Part shown: positions 33,001 to 48,000 of the stretch, in pieces
How positions within the stretch are numbered: position 1 is the stretch's first letter
Layout of the letters: each line of letters begins with the position of its first letter
Source of the DNA: Erpobdella octoculata
Taxonomy: Eukaryota; Annelida; Clitellata; Hirudinida; Erpobdellidae
Direction: 5' to 3'
NCBI GenBank assembly: GCA_963978895.1
Contig: OZ022245.1
Span: 6,013,192-6,077,191, forward strand
Length of the DNA stretch: 64,000 nt
Program-made: the position numbers and the translations under genes
Notes under the pieces: generated by a model
Told to the model about the DNA's origin: nothing
Seen by the model: only the letters and a program-made list of their open reading frames with translations
The model's database searches: none

Positions 33001-36000
33001 ATTATTTGATTAAAGAGATAACTTACCTTCTTCTTCACCACTCTTTTCAATATTTTGGACAAGTTGTAGATAAATATGTTGGTCTTGGTGAGATGGGTAG
33101 GAAAATTTTCTATTAAGCTGAACCAAGAGTGGCGGTCATTGACATGGTCAAGGCTTTCGAATAACGTCTGCCAAGACGCCTGATGGTTTCCAAATTACTG
33201 TAAAGGTAATGGAAGTTTGTTGCTTTAAATAAATAGTGTAGAATTTACCCATTAATTGTCCCTACTACAAAAAATATGAAAGTTGATGTTGCATTTTCGC
33301 AATCCTAACTGTTAATGGGTTAACTGCATCCTATTACACAAAAAAATCAGGCCTATCATGCAACGCACCAGGCTTTTGCTTTAACTCATATTACATAATA
33401 AACATATCTAGGCTTCATCTAGACTGTTCTAACTACGTCTCACGGCAGTAAAAGGAAAAATAACTACTACCTAGCAGCCCTTAAGGGTAAAAAGCAGATG
33501 CTCGATTGAGCAATAGAAATGAGCTTGGTGTTCCAACATGAATCTTGAGGCTATATGTAAGACATTTTCTCTCCCGATGGTCAACATTACCGATGATAAA
33601 ATGAAATAACTCTTTTTCCATCCTCAGAGCCCGAAAATAAAGTAACTGCTTAACAAAATAAAATGAACGTACCACGTACTATAAATGCAAAAAACAGAAC
33701 AGAAATCAAATGTCGAAGGGCACAACTGAAATGTAAACAACTTAGGTAACATGAATGGAAGCAGGTGTAGTTAGTAAGTATGTTGCTATGATAGGGCGAA
33801 AGTTGTTATTAAAAGGTGAAATGAGAAATTATTGAAAATATTTAGTAATATATGGTAAAATGAGGTTTATAACTATAAATGAAATATAACTATTGTTACA
33901 CGGTATCGGAAAGGAATGAAGAATCAATCTCTATCGGTATCTTTTCTATCTCCTTTTCGACGAGAAGTAATATTAGGATTATTAATGATATCAGGAAAGA
34001 TGTGTTTATTAGGCGAACTTGCATTATTAAGGGCTGGTGAGGAATCGTGGGACGGTTGAGTGGTAGTATCTTCAGGAGAGCTGTTGCGAACGGCAATCTG
34101 TTGATCTGAAGTGTTGTTTTGCAGACTGATGACGTGTTGTCCTAGTGGACGGTGAGTGTCGACGGAGTCAACGCCTGTTTCGTGTTTATTGGTCTCGGAA
34201 TACAATTTTCTTTATATAATACAGGCAAAGTTACCTACCGTTGCTAACTTCAGGATCAATGCATATAGATTGAAGATAGCGGCAAAAGGTTTAAAAAACA
34301 GGATATTACTATCAGAAAAGGTGATAAAGCTAATGCCTATGTACTTCTGGACTAATCTGATTATTTATCAAAAATGGATATTATCTTGAGTGATGGCAAC
34401 AAGTTTAAGAAAATTGTTTCTGATCCTACATAAAGACAAACGTAAACTGTATTATTGGTTCAATCAACTCTTCATATAAATGCAACAAATTACAAACTGT
34501 TATATGGGAATACAAACCTGGATATATGTACGGCAATGTGAAAACCCATAAAGCAGTTTACCCTTTTAGACCTATTATTTCTCAATGTCCATCATACCAT
34601 TTGGCCAAGTTTCTTAATAAATTGATATCTCCGTATTGCCAGTCTCAGTACAGTATAAAAAAATCATCAAGTGAGTTTATAGATATGATTAATTCTTGCT
34701 CTCAACGAGGTTCAATTTGCTTATTGGGTGTTAGTTTATTTACAAATGTACCTATTGAGATAATATATTCAGCAGTTTATAACAGTCCTCACTTTATATA
34801 ATAAGACAATTTTTAGACTGGTTAACTTTCTTACAAAAAGGTTGTGGATAAAAGCAATAAGCAGAAAAAAATTGTGATGACAATATAACTCACAGTCAAA
34901 AAAATTGTGATGAGAGAATATAACTCACAGTCAAAAAAATTGTGATGAGAGAATATAACTCACAGTCAAAAAAATTGTGATGAGAGAATATAACTCACAG
35001 TCAAAAAAATTGTGATGAGACAATATAACCCACAGTCAAAAAAATAAAAAATTAATAACAGTTGATAAAAAAAAGAGATGAAACACTTGAATTTGATGTT
35101 TGATGAAAATAAACAAACATACATTTTGTTTACTATGCCCGTGGAGGAAACTTGCATTTATGTTTGCGTAATGCCTTGTCATCTTTATATAGTCCATCAC
35201 ATGAATCACAAGCCAAATGCTTAACCCCACAAGGGCAGTCACACAGAGCACCAGCATGTGCTATTACAGTCCCTGTAATTGTTACCCTTTTCGCCACAAA
35301 CACTTCGGTATTTATGTTAACCTAATGGCCACCAATAAATCTCATGGGAGTCACTTTAACAAAGGCATCTCTCGAGGTCTTTCCATGGAATTGGCATTTG
35401 TAACGTGTCATCTCATCTTGTTGATCATTACCTGAAACAGAACCGATACTTATGTCTTCTCCTGCAGAGTTTTTAAATTAAAAAGTATTAATTATAAAGA
35501 AATAAAATGATTTTACAATGAATTTTTTGATTGGTATAGACCTGCAACAGGATTGCCCTGCGCAACTAATCCTGTATTGACCGCCAACAGGACGCTTGTA
35601 GCCATTATATCATCATCTATAATAAATTATTTGTATTAAAAAATTAGGCCTTTAAAACTTTTATTGCATGAAATTAACATAATTCCAAAAAGAAATTGAA
35701 ATCTTTTTAAACACTATTGTTAAATTTTGCAAATTTTCAACATAATTCTTGTTATTTCTTGTTATTAAAAAGAATAGCCTGCCTGATGGCATCTCAATCT
35801 CTGGGATGACAAAAGTCGTACCATCTTTCATTTTGATCGGAGCATCAGTTCGTTAGTGAAACTCGGTTTAGGCTCCACTAGTCTGTAGCCATGTAGTAAA
35901 GGAACCGTAGTTTGCGCTGTACTAGAAGTCGGACGACCGAGGAGTGTGCTCGGTCCTTGTGGAAAATGCTGGCGTCCATTATTGTGGTCGAACAGTTGCA

Positions 36001-39000
36001 AGGTCTGATCGAAATGGTCGTCTTGAATATTCATACTGGGTTGATTTCTTAATATATATAGTGCTTTAAGGATCTTTAGCCGAGTCGGATCATCTGAGGA
36101 AATGAGCACGCGAGTGTTGGGGTCGGTGATGGTCCTCGTGAGCGCAACTCCATGATTGGTAAGGAAATGAGCCTGAATGTTGCCGCCATGTATGTGCATG
36201 GTTAGCCGCCTAGATAAGATATATATATATATATTGCGTTTTTTTGCATAACTCGGCAGTAGATTTTCTTTCATACATGCTCTATTGAAAATAACTGCCC
36301 ATTTTTTGTTTATTATTTTCTTAACGTAAGACTCCAATTTGCAAACAACGACTTTGTTTTTTGAATAAAATTCTTTATTGATTTTCATAACGGGCTTACT
36401 GCACAGTTTCGGCTCGAAAGCCATCATCAGAGCCCTTGAATAGAAAATAATCCGAATATTAAAAAACGAACGAAGTGAAATTAGATAATGGTAAAACGTG
36501 TTTACTTAAAACCAGACGATTAGGCGATGAATGTAATGCGAACGGATATAGTTGTGATAAAACCAAGCGGAGGTAAAATGGTGTGAAGTAAAATTAAACC
36601 GAGGTACATGGTGTATAAAAAAGACAGGAGTACTATTGTAAAAACAGAAGGCGTGAAGTGGAGTGAAACTGCGTTATATATTGTTGGATGTTTGATATAG
36701 AATGAAAAACAGTTTTGGAAGATATGTAAACTTACTAGAAATCGACTTCTCAAACCACGAAGCAACCGGCGAAACGGTAAACGAATAGCATGCCGAGAAG
36801 TAGATGTTTACGTTGTGACTGGCGAAGCGATGGCTGACATGAAAGATAAAATATAAAATCGGAATGAAAGGATCACGAGAGTAATAGGTTACGACTGAAA
36901 TGAAATTAAAGTATGGAACTGAATGAAATGCGGCTAATCACTTTCGTCTGCGGAACGTCGACGCAGCCCCTTCGACGTCCGCTGACGCCGTCCTGCACGC
37001 CACTCCGGTTCACGTTTGTTTTGCCGTCGAACGGATCATGGCATGGATCCTGCTATTGACTACCGCATCAGTGGCTGGTGCATGTGTGTGAACGTTTCGA
37101 CCATGCACGAAAACGTCATCTCTCTGATTTACTGTTGCGGCACATATTCAATCGTGCGCTCTAACAAATCTTTATGATCTCCAGGCTTCTTCGGCATGGT
37201 GTGTCATACGAATGTGCCATAGACATTGCTGTCCAAAAGTGACACAAGCTAGTTTATCTTTTGGAAGGTCCACATACTCGTTTAGATCATCGCCGTAGCC
37301 AGAATTTGAAATGTCCGCCCTGTTCTGTGTCGTATATAAATCTGTCGAGACGTCGTTGAAGTCAATCGACGATAGTCTCGTGCGTGTCGACGCATTGTGA
37401 AGACAGTTTCTTCACAATCTTTATAAGGGTCTCCTGCAGTTTGCACGTTTGTTGCATCAGTTGAACAATTCGCTCTGCCATTTTGACCATGTCCGTTAAC
37501 AAAACATTGAAATTTGGTCAAATAAAACTCCTTGTTGCCAATGTTATAAAGTTGGTACGTTATTATTAAACTGCAAACACAAAGACTCTACTAAGAGATT
37601 TATTTACGAGACAAAGACAAGAAATTTATCAAACACTGGTTGTTAGAACAACATAAATTTTATTTCTAAAAACAAACCAAGTATAAACTGCAACTTATTA
37701 AGTAATTATAATACTAACTGTTATCTAGCTTCACAAATCATTCCATTGAGCACAATTCAGTCGAGCAGAAGACTCAGATCTTCATCCACGACTTTACTCT
37801 TGGTGCCCACCACATATCTCAAGAGTGCTGTAGACAGAAGGTTTGAGGTTGCCAGACTGAAAATGGTTTTGCCAGCTGCTGTTACATCGGCCGTGACGTT
37901 TCAGTGTTTCCGAAGGAACATTGTTTCTGTGACTGACCGTGATATAGAACTCTAAATATTCACTAACGCCAATTAAAATGTTGTCAAATTTCAATTCAGT
38001 TCAAGGATGCTGTTAGCAACTTTTGCCTTGCCAGCTGAATTAAACTGTCGAGTGTAGATTATGAGGATTTTATAGGTATACGCACATCATATCATAGTCA
38101 AAGTGTTTGCCGTTTATTATAACACACAAGCAAACAGTTTTGACATTGAGACAATGCTTAGCAATATCCTCATCCTCATGTGCAGAAGAACTTGTTACAA
38201 CAATAATAGTTGTGGAACTGGAGGAAAGATACAAGAGCTATTTTAACAAACATCAAAAACCAGCAGAATATTGAAGACATTTTCCCTAAAACTTTATATT
38301 CATTCTATATATCACTTTAAGTTGGCCAACTATGACATTTACACATATTTCACAATTATAGATATTATTTACGAGACTACTAATATGAAGTGAATTATCT
38401 CAAACTTTGTCACAGAAATGTTTACAAGCATATATGCAAGTACCTTCAAAACTGTTTTAAGAGCATCAACGTTTTTGCCAATTTAAAGAATAAATACGTC
38501 CAACAACAAAGACTGATTTTGGGCAAGCCTAATTAAAATAGTATCTCATCGGTTTCAACAGTTTCTTCATACAGACCTTTACATATCTCGCCATTAAACA
38601 TATTTACTTCAAGATTATTAGTATGAAGAGATTTATTACAAACTTTACCACAACAATGTTTACATGAACAACTATTAGAAGAGCATGAGCTTTTTTAATC
38701 ATTTTACATTTACAACTTATACAATTAATTAGGCTATCAGGTGCTGTCTCTATAACAGTTTTAATGAGACATGACTTAAAATTTATTTTTTTCCAGCCCA
38801 ATCTATCAACGCCGATATCGTTGTCTAAGAAATACTTCAATTTCATTACCTGAAAATGAGTTCTCCAAACATGGAAACGGGCTGCATTTTCAAAATGCTT
38901 TTTTCCACAGGTGAAACAACTCATTCACTTTCTAGTTGAAGATCTTGCGATAAAGCTGTGTCAACATAAAACACGATTCAAACATTTATCTGCTGACATC

Positions 39001-42000
39001 CCAGGCACAGTACATCTAAGTACCAATAAGTCATGATCTTCATGACATTTAAATCAAGATCTAGTGATTTCTTTGCTTCTGCAACAGAAAAACACTGTGC
39101 TTATCTCCCATGGAAAGTTTGAGTAGAGATTTTAGCCTATTTTTTTCAACTGGTTATGACTGAAGTTGACCAATAAGGACATAAACCAAGCTTTTTTCAC
39201 TCAACATGAATCAAGCAAGACCAGCCAATACCCCAAAAGAAAAAGTCTTTACCAACAAAGTTTCCTTTGTCAATCCACTGTATCTGGTTATCATCTAAAT
39301 GTTTTTAAAATTGTGCACTGAATCAAACATTATTTCAGTTAACTTATGTACCGTCTTAACTGGACAGCCCAGCTCAAAGTTGTACAAATTTTTTCAATCT
39401 GCTTAAAATCTCAAAATCTTATGGTTCTTTCTGCCTTTGAAATCTAGATGCATGAATGACCAACAAGAAATGTAAAGGTTTTTTTTTAAATGTGCTCTGA
39501 ATCAAACATATTCTTCAGACTGGACAAATGGCCCCAAAAGTCTTCCACAAAATTCAGAGTAAAATTTGTTATTGGTACTAAAGCTGCCCGTGGAGATGCC
39601 AACAATGGTGAAACCAGCATGCTTTACTGCTCTGTGCATAGTTTTGAACTCACTCATAATTTTGATTGAAGTGAGATTGACAATGGGGCTACAGCAAACA
39701 ACATGACATCCCTGCAAACATTCATACCTGGGACCTATATTAGTCCCAAATGGGCATCTTAGTGCGTCCCAGATGGGCTGCCCGTATAGGACCCACTCCC
39801 GGTGACACACAGAATCAAGTGGGTTCTATATGGGCTAAAATGAACTTTTTACAAGTTATTACGTAATTTGCCTGTATTATAGGCTTTCTTGGCCTTCTTC
39901 AAAGCCTTAGTAGATTGACCACCTTTCCATGCACCTTTCTTCATCTCCTAGCTTATCCGATTGATATTAGCAGATGATGACCTCAGCACTAGCACGAGAT
40001 GAAAAACGGATGCATGGAGTCAAAACTGCGTTTTGCATCTTCAAACGACACCTTACTGCGCCTCTTCAAACAACCTAATTTTGTTGCTCTTTTCTGTACT
40101 TTTTTTAGATCTCTTACTAGACCCTTCTTATATGGACTCCACACCTGAACCCCATATTCCAGCTGTGTTCTTATTAGGGCTTCCGTTGATGAATAATCAA
40201 GGAATTTGCATATCCTTACAGCAGAAATGCAAAGTTCAGTCAAGTTTAAAAACACTTTTAGAGTTTTAGTTGCTATAAAAATATCATTAGGATGGCAATA
40301 CATTTCTTTGCAAATTAGCTCTAAAATACATTCATAGATCTATTTAAAATAGTTATCTGTGAAATCTGTAGATTAGTTGCTGTTCAAAAACATTCCAAAA
40401 CAGATGCTCACTCCAAACATTTCGGTAGTTTCGCCAAATTTACTAACCACAAGATCAAACATTTTACTATCAGTGCAATAGATTGTAATTTGATCAGAAT
40501 AGATATAATCTAGTACAGCCTCAAGAACGTTACCATCAGCAAAACAGATGCTCACTCCAAACATTTCGGTAGTTTCGCCAAATTTACTAACCACAAGATC
40601 AAACATTTTACTATCAGTGCAATAGATTGTAATTTGATCAGAATAGATATAATCTAGTACAGCCTCAAGAACGTTACCATCAGCATCAGGCATTTTAATT
40701 GTTGTACTCCAAGCAAACAAAGGGGCAATTTTTGGACCCATTGCTGATAAAACATTTTTATGTACCAGAAACCTCTTATTGCCAGCAGCTTCAATAATGC
40801 CATCACAGATAAGACCTTTTTTCTATTTGTTGAGATTGTTTGCCTTTGCCATACTTGTAAACTTATTCATTGAAGACATTTTATACAATTTACATTATAA
40901 AATGTTGCTAGTCTTTAACATGGTTTCTTGTATGAAAGATGCTGTTTGAACCAAGCTGTAGCTTTGATCAATTTTGTTATTGCATAAATTCAATGATTCT
41001 AAGAGTTTCAAACCAGATAATAGAGTGACAAAATGGGCGTTATGTGGAATTCATTATTCTTCTCACCATTTTATCAACTTTTCACCCTCCAAAACTCCAA
41101 GAAAAACACCTGTAAATAACAATATTGCATAATGAAGCAAATGAAGGTATATTTATATACTGCAAAAATTAAATATTTTAATACAAGTGCATTGGGAAAT
41201 GCCTTATCTTCCAGTTTTTTTTTGTAATCCATCAAATAAAGATACAGTGGAAATGGGAAATGGGAAATGTTACTTCCTCAGGCAAAAGAGGACCATCATT
41301 TTGTTGTTTCTGTCCTCTTAGGATATGTTGCATCATCTTCATCATAATTTCTTCATTTTTCTTCATTTTTTCTACTTCTGTAATCAACCTCAAAAGTATG
41401 TGATTAACATCAGATGGGACTTCTGTTCTGGCAGTTTCATTGCCTGCGATCTGAGCTTCCCATTCCAATACAAACGATCTCGCTAATATTGAGTCTAGTG
41501 TATCGTCAATAATAAACTTAATGATTTCAATTGCTACTCTTGTTGATATCAGTACCTCGGAATCTGATAGAACAAAATGCTGAAAGAAAGTTTTTAGTTT
41601 TTGAATGACATTAATAACAATTCACAGATAAGTTTTCTCTCAACGCTCTGATAGTTATTAAAAAAAATTCAAAATTTCAAGTGCATATTAAATAATTAAC
41701 TACTTTATTTTATTACATTTTTAAACTACTTTATTTGTCAAACAGTTAATCGTTAACTGTTAGTTAATGGCGCAGAAGTAAATTTATTAACAAGCCGTGC
41801 CCATCGCGGCTTCGCTCGCTTGAAGTAAACTCCAACGAGATCCAACTACAGATGTACATCCTCGATTTTGTGGCAAAACTGAAAGATGTAGACTACCAGC
41901 CGTTTAAATTTATTATTTGCAGAATATTCCTGAATATTTTGATAAGGTGCATAATCAAAAACAATTTTAAGTATAAGATTTAAATTTTTCAAGCAACTAA

Positions 42001-45000
42001 CCAATTGGATTCTGTTAGTAACTTCAACTGGAGAAAGTTTTCTATTGAATAAGGAGTCAGGTTGTACACACTGTCATTAGGTCTGTCGACAACAAGGTGG
42101 GAATCTACAAGTATTAATTAAAATTAATCAAATTAATTTCATAAAACTTAACACCTCACAACTTAATAAATGAAGTCCCATTAATCCAGGGGTTCTTAAC
42201 TGGTGGGGTCATCCCCAAAAGTGGGGTGCAAAAAATAAAACTTAAAAGAAATAAACATTTAAATTTGAAACAAATATAAAATATAAAATGGTTAAGTCAC
42301 ACTTAGCCAGATCAGACCAGAGGGGTGAAGTGCAAAGTTGTAAAGGTCATGAACTACTGCATAATTCACTCATACAGGAAGGGATGTAACAAGGCTTCTG
42401 CTGCAGTCATTCGTCTCTGTTGGTCATACTGCAACAGCTTGTCAAGAAAATCGAGACTTTCAGGAATGGCAACAATATGAGCATTCTGAATATTGAGGAA
42501 AGGCAGCCAACTTTTTTGTGCAACCCTGCATTTTAACTAACAAAGTAGCGGTCGAACATCGACAAGCGAGCAAGGTTAAACAACGAAGAAGAAGGAAGTG
42601 ACGTGGAGGGAAGAAAGACATTATATAGAACGTGACATTTACAACACTTCCCCTCACGATCATATATAATCCTAATAAACAAGATCATACATGCATTCTG
42701 TCATTTTAATCAGACATTTCAGTTTCATTCGACTTCACAGATCATTACAGTAAACCTAATTGCTGAACACAAAGTTTTTGCTTAGGAGTGAACAGTCCCT
42801 TAGTTAAAATATCTGCTATGTTCTGGTTCTTTAGCAATAACTGGTTTTCTTTGAAAAGTTTTTCTGTTTGCTATTAGGGCATTCGCAATCGGAGCTTGAA
42901 ATTCTTCTAAGAGTTTAATTCTTAGTGCTTCAAGAGTCGGTAATTCATCGCGAGATTCAATAGCTATTCTAAAACTCTCAAAACTCTCTGGAATACTACA
43001 GAGCAAAATTATTGCCAATAAATCTTCAGGAACTTATAGATCGATTTCATTTAGTTTGTCAACAATGTCAAAAAATGTTCTTACAGGGGAAAACATACTA
43101 TAAACAAAATGGTAAGAACTGAAATGGTAAATACCTGATGTTCCAAGAATCCTGATATGATATTTTTCCATTCATTTCCAGGTTTTATCTGATGTATAAA
43201 TGGTGTCCAATAGCAGTAATCTTTATCTGCAGTCATCCATTTAGAAGCTATGATTGCCGTAACTTTATCATCAGTAAATTCCGCAATGGGCATTGTGACG
43301 ATTCCGCCTTTGCGAAGTCGTCGATATTGCTGGAGAAAATTTGAGTCTAAATAAAGTTAAAGACACTCCTTAAACAGTATTAGATGTTTTATTAAACGAA
43401 TACAGTTCGAAAACTTTATCAAACGACGCGACAGATACAAAAAAAAACAGTTTCAACGTCGATCAAACAATGGCGAAACAGGAACAAGAAGAAGGGAATT
43501 TATGTAGAGGACATTCCTTGAACGAATGACCCTTCTTATGGCATTTGAAGCATAAACCATACTTTTTATCCTTATCCATATTAGGATCAATGGATATTTT
43601 AGTCATTCTATTAGGAATGGGAGACCCTGACCCTTTATCTGTTGGTTTTGGGTTGTTGAATCGGGGCGGTCTAGTCTCATGCTCGTGTGTGGCCATGTAG
43701 CTATCCGCAACGCGTGAAAGCTCTAGATGATTTAACCAATCATCCTTTTCCTGAGTTAAAATAAATCTGCACAACTGGGAGACATTAGTTGTTTCAACCT
43801 ATCGGCACACATCAAACTAACTAATTGATGGAAATTCTCATCAATATTCCTACTTTTAATATAATACGATAACGCTGTGTGTAATTCAGAAGCTACCTGT
43901 GAATAAGTCTCACCAGGTCTCCTTTTTACAGCATAAAACCTCTCCCTTAAAAGACTGGGAGTGACCCGAAATTCTTGCAATAAAATTTGCTTTAATTCCT
44001 CATAGTCACCTAACTGAACAACGGTCAATCGACTCAAGATTGAGCGAGCTCTATTATTCAAATGGGCCTGCAATATTTTGGGTTTCACATCATCATCAAC
44101 TTGGTATGATGTAAACTGATTCTCGAGATATTGAAAATACCCCGGTATTGCAGCAGGATCTGAAGGAAACTCTGCCATTATACCCTTCATGGCATTCTGA
44201 AAGCGACTAGAGCGAACAGCTAAGGAAACCTCAAGACTATTGTGGTCCTGAATCCTTTCACGTTCCAGCTCTAGTTTAGCTTCAGCAAGTCTGCGGGTTG
44301 CCCTATCCTCATCTAACCTAGCTTCAGCGAGTCTGCTCTCCTGTTCTAACTTAGCTTCAGCTAGTCTGCGGTTCGCCCTATCTTCATCTAACTTAGCCTC
44401 AGCAAGTCTACGGTTCGCCCTATCCTCTTCTAACTTGGCTTCTTTAGCCGCCAATTCTGCTTCGCGCAATGCTAACTTACGCTCAGCTAATTCTGCTTTG
44501 AAATTTTTGCTAACGTTAGTATCTTCACTCACTCTACGTGGACGCCGACTATCATCAACAAATTGATAGTGCTCCTCGCTAAGGATCCCTGTAGGACTAT
44601 CCAGCGCAACTGACTCTCCAACCGTAGGGGTTCTAATCATATTTATGAAACCTACTACACAGAAAAAGAAGGAAAAACCTAACTGGGCAATCCGGCAACG
44701 ATAAAACCTCTAACCTGAGATGTGGATCGGCCCTCCTTGAACCTTGAGAAATGGATCTCGCCACGTGGTCGAACTGAACGGTCTGAACTCCGCCTGGACT
44801 CTTTCTCCAACCTGAATCGTCAATCGTCGATCTTCAAACTCGGTAGAACTTCGTCAACTGGATGAACTCCACCACCCCAGGACGACTCTGATCGATGTAT
44901 CGACTGACTATCCCACCGCTGCCACCAAAAATGCAATGTGACGATTCCGCCTTTGCGAAGTCGTCGATATTGCTGGAGAAAATTTGAGTCTAAATAAAGT

Positions 45001-48000
45001 TAAAGACACTCCTTAAACAGTATTAGATGTTTTATTAAACGAATACAGTTCGAAAACTTTATCAAACGACGCGACAGATACAAAAAAAAACAGTTTCAAC
45101 GTCGATCAAACAATGGCGAAACAGGAACAAGAAGAAGGGAATTTATGTAGAGGACATTCCTTGAACGGATGACCCTTCTTATGGCATTTGAAGCATAAAC
45201 CATACTTTTTATCCTTATCCATATTAGGATCAATGGATATTTTAGTCATTCTATTAGGAATGGGAGACCCTGACCCTTTATCTGTTGGTTTTGGGTTGTT
45301 GAATCGGGGCGGTCTAGTCTCATGCTCGTGTGTGGCCATGTAGCTATCCGCAACGCGTGAAAGCTCTAGATGATTTAACCAATCATCCTTTTCCTGAGTT
45401 AAAATAAATCTGCACAACTGGGAGACATTAGTTGTTTCAACCTATCGGCACACATCAAACTAACTAATTGATGGAAATTCTCATCAATATTCCTACTTTT
45501 AATATAATACGATAACGCTGTGTGTAATTCAGAAGCTACCTGTGAATAAGTCTCACCAGGTCTCCTTTTTACAGCATAAAACCTCTCCCTTAAAAGACTG
45601 GGAGTGACCCGAAATTCTTGCAATAAAATTTGCTTTAATTCCTCATAGTCACCTAACTGAACAACGGTCAATCGACTCAAGATTGAGCGAGCTCTATTAT
45701 TCAAATGGGCCTGCAATATTTTGGGTTTCACATCATCATCAACTTGGTATGATGTAAACTGATTCTCGAGATATTGAAAATACCCCGGTATTGCAGCAGG
45801 ATCTGAAGGAAACTCTGCCATTATACCCTTCCTCAAATTTACCTAATCCCAGAATTAATTGTTGTCAAACAGAAAATTCCTTTAATTGTCTCGGTGATAG
45901 GAAAACATTTGTTGAGGATAAAAATTTGTCCTCTCAGTCAAAAAATTCCCGTAATTGTCTCGATGATAGGAAAACATTGGTTGATGGGAAAAATTTGTCT
46001 TCTCATTCAGAAAATTCCTTTAGAGGTCTCGTTGATAGGAAAATATTGTTTGATGGTCAAAAATCCTTTCCCTGTCCCGAAGCATGTCCCATTATAGATG
46101 TTGAGGATTATCACATTAGGTCTTATGAGAATGTATTTATCGATCAATTACCATCTATTCCAGCTTTGATTGATGGTGGTGCAGAAGTATGTTGCATTAG
46201 AGAAGATTTAATTAAATCTCTTCATAGGGTACCACATAAATTTATAAAATTATCCGGCCTTAAAGGTCAACCAGAAATTGTAGGTTGTGTTAGATTAGTT
46301 GTTCGACCAGATCTTGTGGGTGATGACGTTGTGAACCTAGCACCCAAGGTTCGTGCATGGTTTGCTGTCGTCCCAAATCTTAATGAGCAAATTATTATCA
46401 CTCCCTCGCGTCGTTTGATAAAGTTTTCGAACTGTATTCGTTTAATAAAACATCTAAATAAAGTTAAAGACACTCCTTAAACAGTATTAGATGTTTTATT
46501 AAACGAATACAGTTCGAAAACTTTATCAAACGACGCGACAGATACAAAAAAAAACAGTTTCAACGTCGATCAAACAATGGCGAAACAGGAACAAGAAGAA
46601 GGGAATTTATGTAGAGGACATTCCTTGAACGAATGACCCTTCTTATGGCATTTGAAGCATAAACCATACTTTTTATCCTTATCCATATTAGGATCAATGG
46701 ATATTTTAGTCATTCTATTAGGAATGGGAGACCCTGACCCTTTATCTGTTGGTTTTGGGTTGTTGAATCGGGGCGGTCTAGTCTCATGCTCGTGTGTGGC
46801 CATGTAGCTATCCGCAACGCGTGAAAGCTCTAGATGATTTAACCAATCATCCTTTTCCTGAGTTAAAATAAATCTGCACAACTGGGAGACATTAGTTGTT
46901 TCAACCTATCGGCACACATCAAACTAACTAATTGATGGAAATTCTCATCAATATTCCTACTTTTAATATAATACGATAACGCTGTGTGTAATTCAGAAGC
47001 TACCTGTGAATAAGTCTCACCAGGTCTCCTTTTTACAGCATAAAACCTCTCCCTTAAAAGACTGGGAGTGACCCGAAATTCTTGCAATAAAATTTGCTTT
47101 AATTCCTCATAGTCACCTAACTGAACAACGGTCAATCGACTCAAGATTGAGCGAGCTCTATTATTCAAATGGGCCTGCAATATTTTGGGTTTCACATCAT
47201 CATCAACTTGGTATGATGTAAACTGATTCTCGAGATATTGAAAATACCCCGGTATTGCAGCAGGATCTGAAGGAAACTCTGCCATTATACCCTTCCTCAA
47301 ATTTACCTAATCCCAGAATTAATTGTTGTCAAACAGAAAATTCCTTTAATTGTCTCGGTGATAGGAAAACATTTGTTGAGGATAAAAATTTGTCCTCTCA
47401 GTCAAAAAATTCCCGTAATTGTCTCGATGATAGGAAAACATTGGTTGATGGGAAAAATTTGTCTTCTCATTCAGAAAATTCCTTTAGAGGTCTCGTTGAT
47501 AGGAAAATATTGTTTGATGGTCAAAAATCCTTTCCCTGTCCCGAAGCATGTCCCATTATAGATGTTGAGGATTATCACATTAGGTCTTATGAGAATGTAT
47601 TTATCGATCAATTACCATCTATTCCAGCTTTGATTGATGGTGGTGCAGAAGTATGTTGCATTAGAGAAGATTTAATTAAATCTCTTCATAGGGTACCACA
47701 TAAATTTATAAAATTATCCGGCCTTAAAGGTCAACCAGAAATTGTAGGTTGTGTTAGATTAGTTGTTCGACCAGATCTTGTGGGTGATGACGTTGTGAAC
47801 CTAGCACCCAAGGTTCGTGCATGGTTTGCTGTCGTCCCAAATCTTAATGAGCAAATTATTATCACTCCCTCCGTAAGCAACTTATTAAAAACGATATCAT
47901 TGTATGATACCGTTGCATACCCTATTAAGAACAAACAAAATGCACATGACTCTGATGTGAATGTTCCCAGTCTTGAAATAAATAGTTCACAATATTTTGT

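Noticed and set aside
41795..41823. Helitron 3' end
   Set aside because: The GC-rich hairpin-like motif resembles the 14.6-kb Helitron end, but CTAG|T is absent and no 5' end was found.
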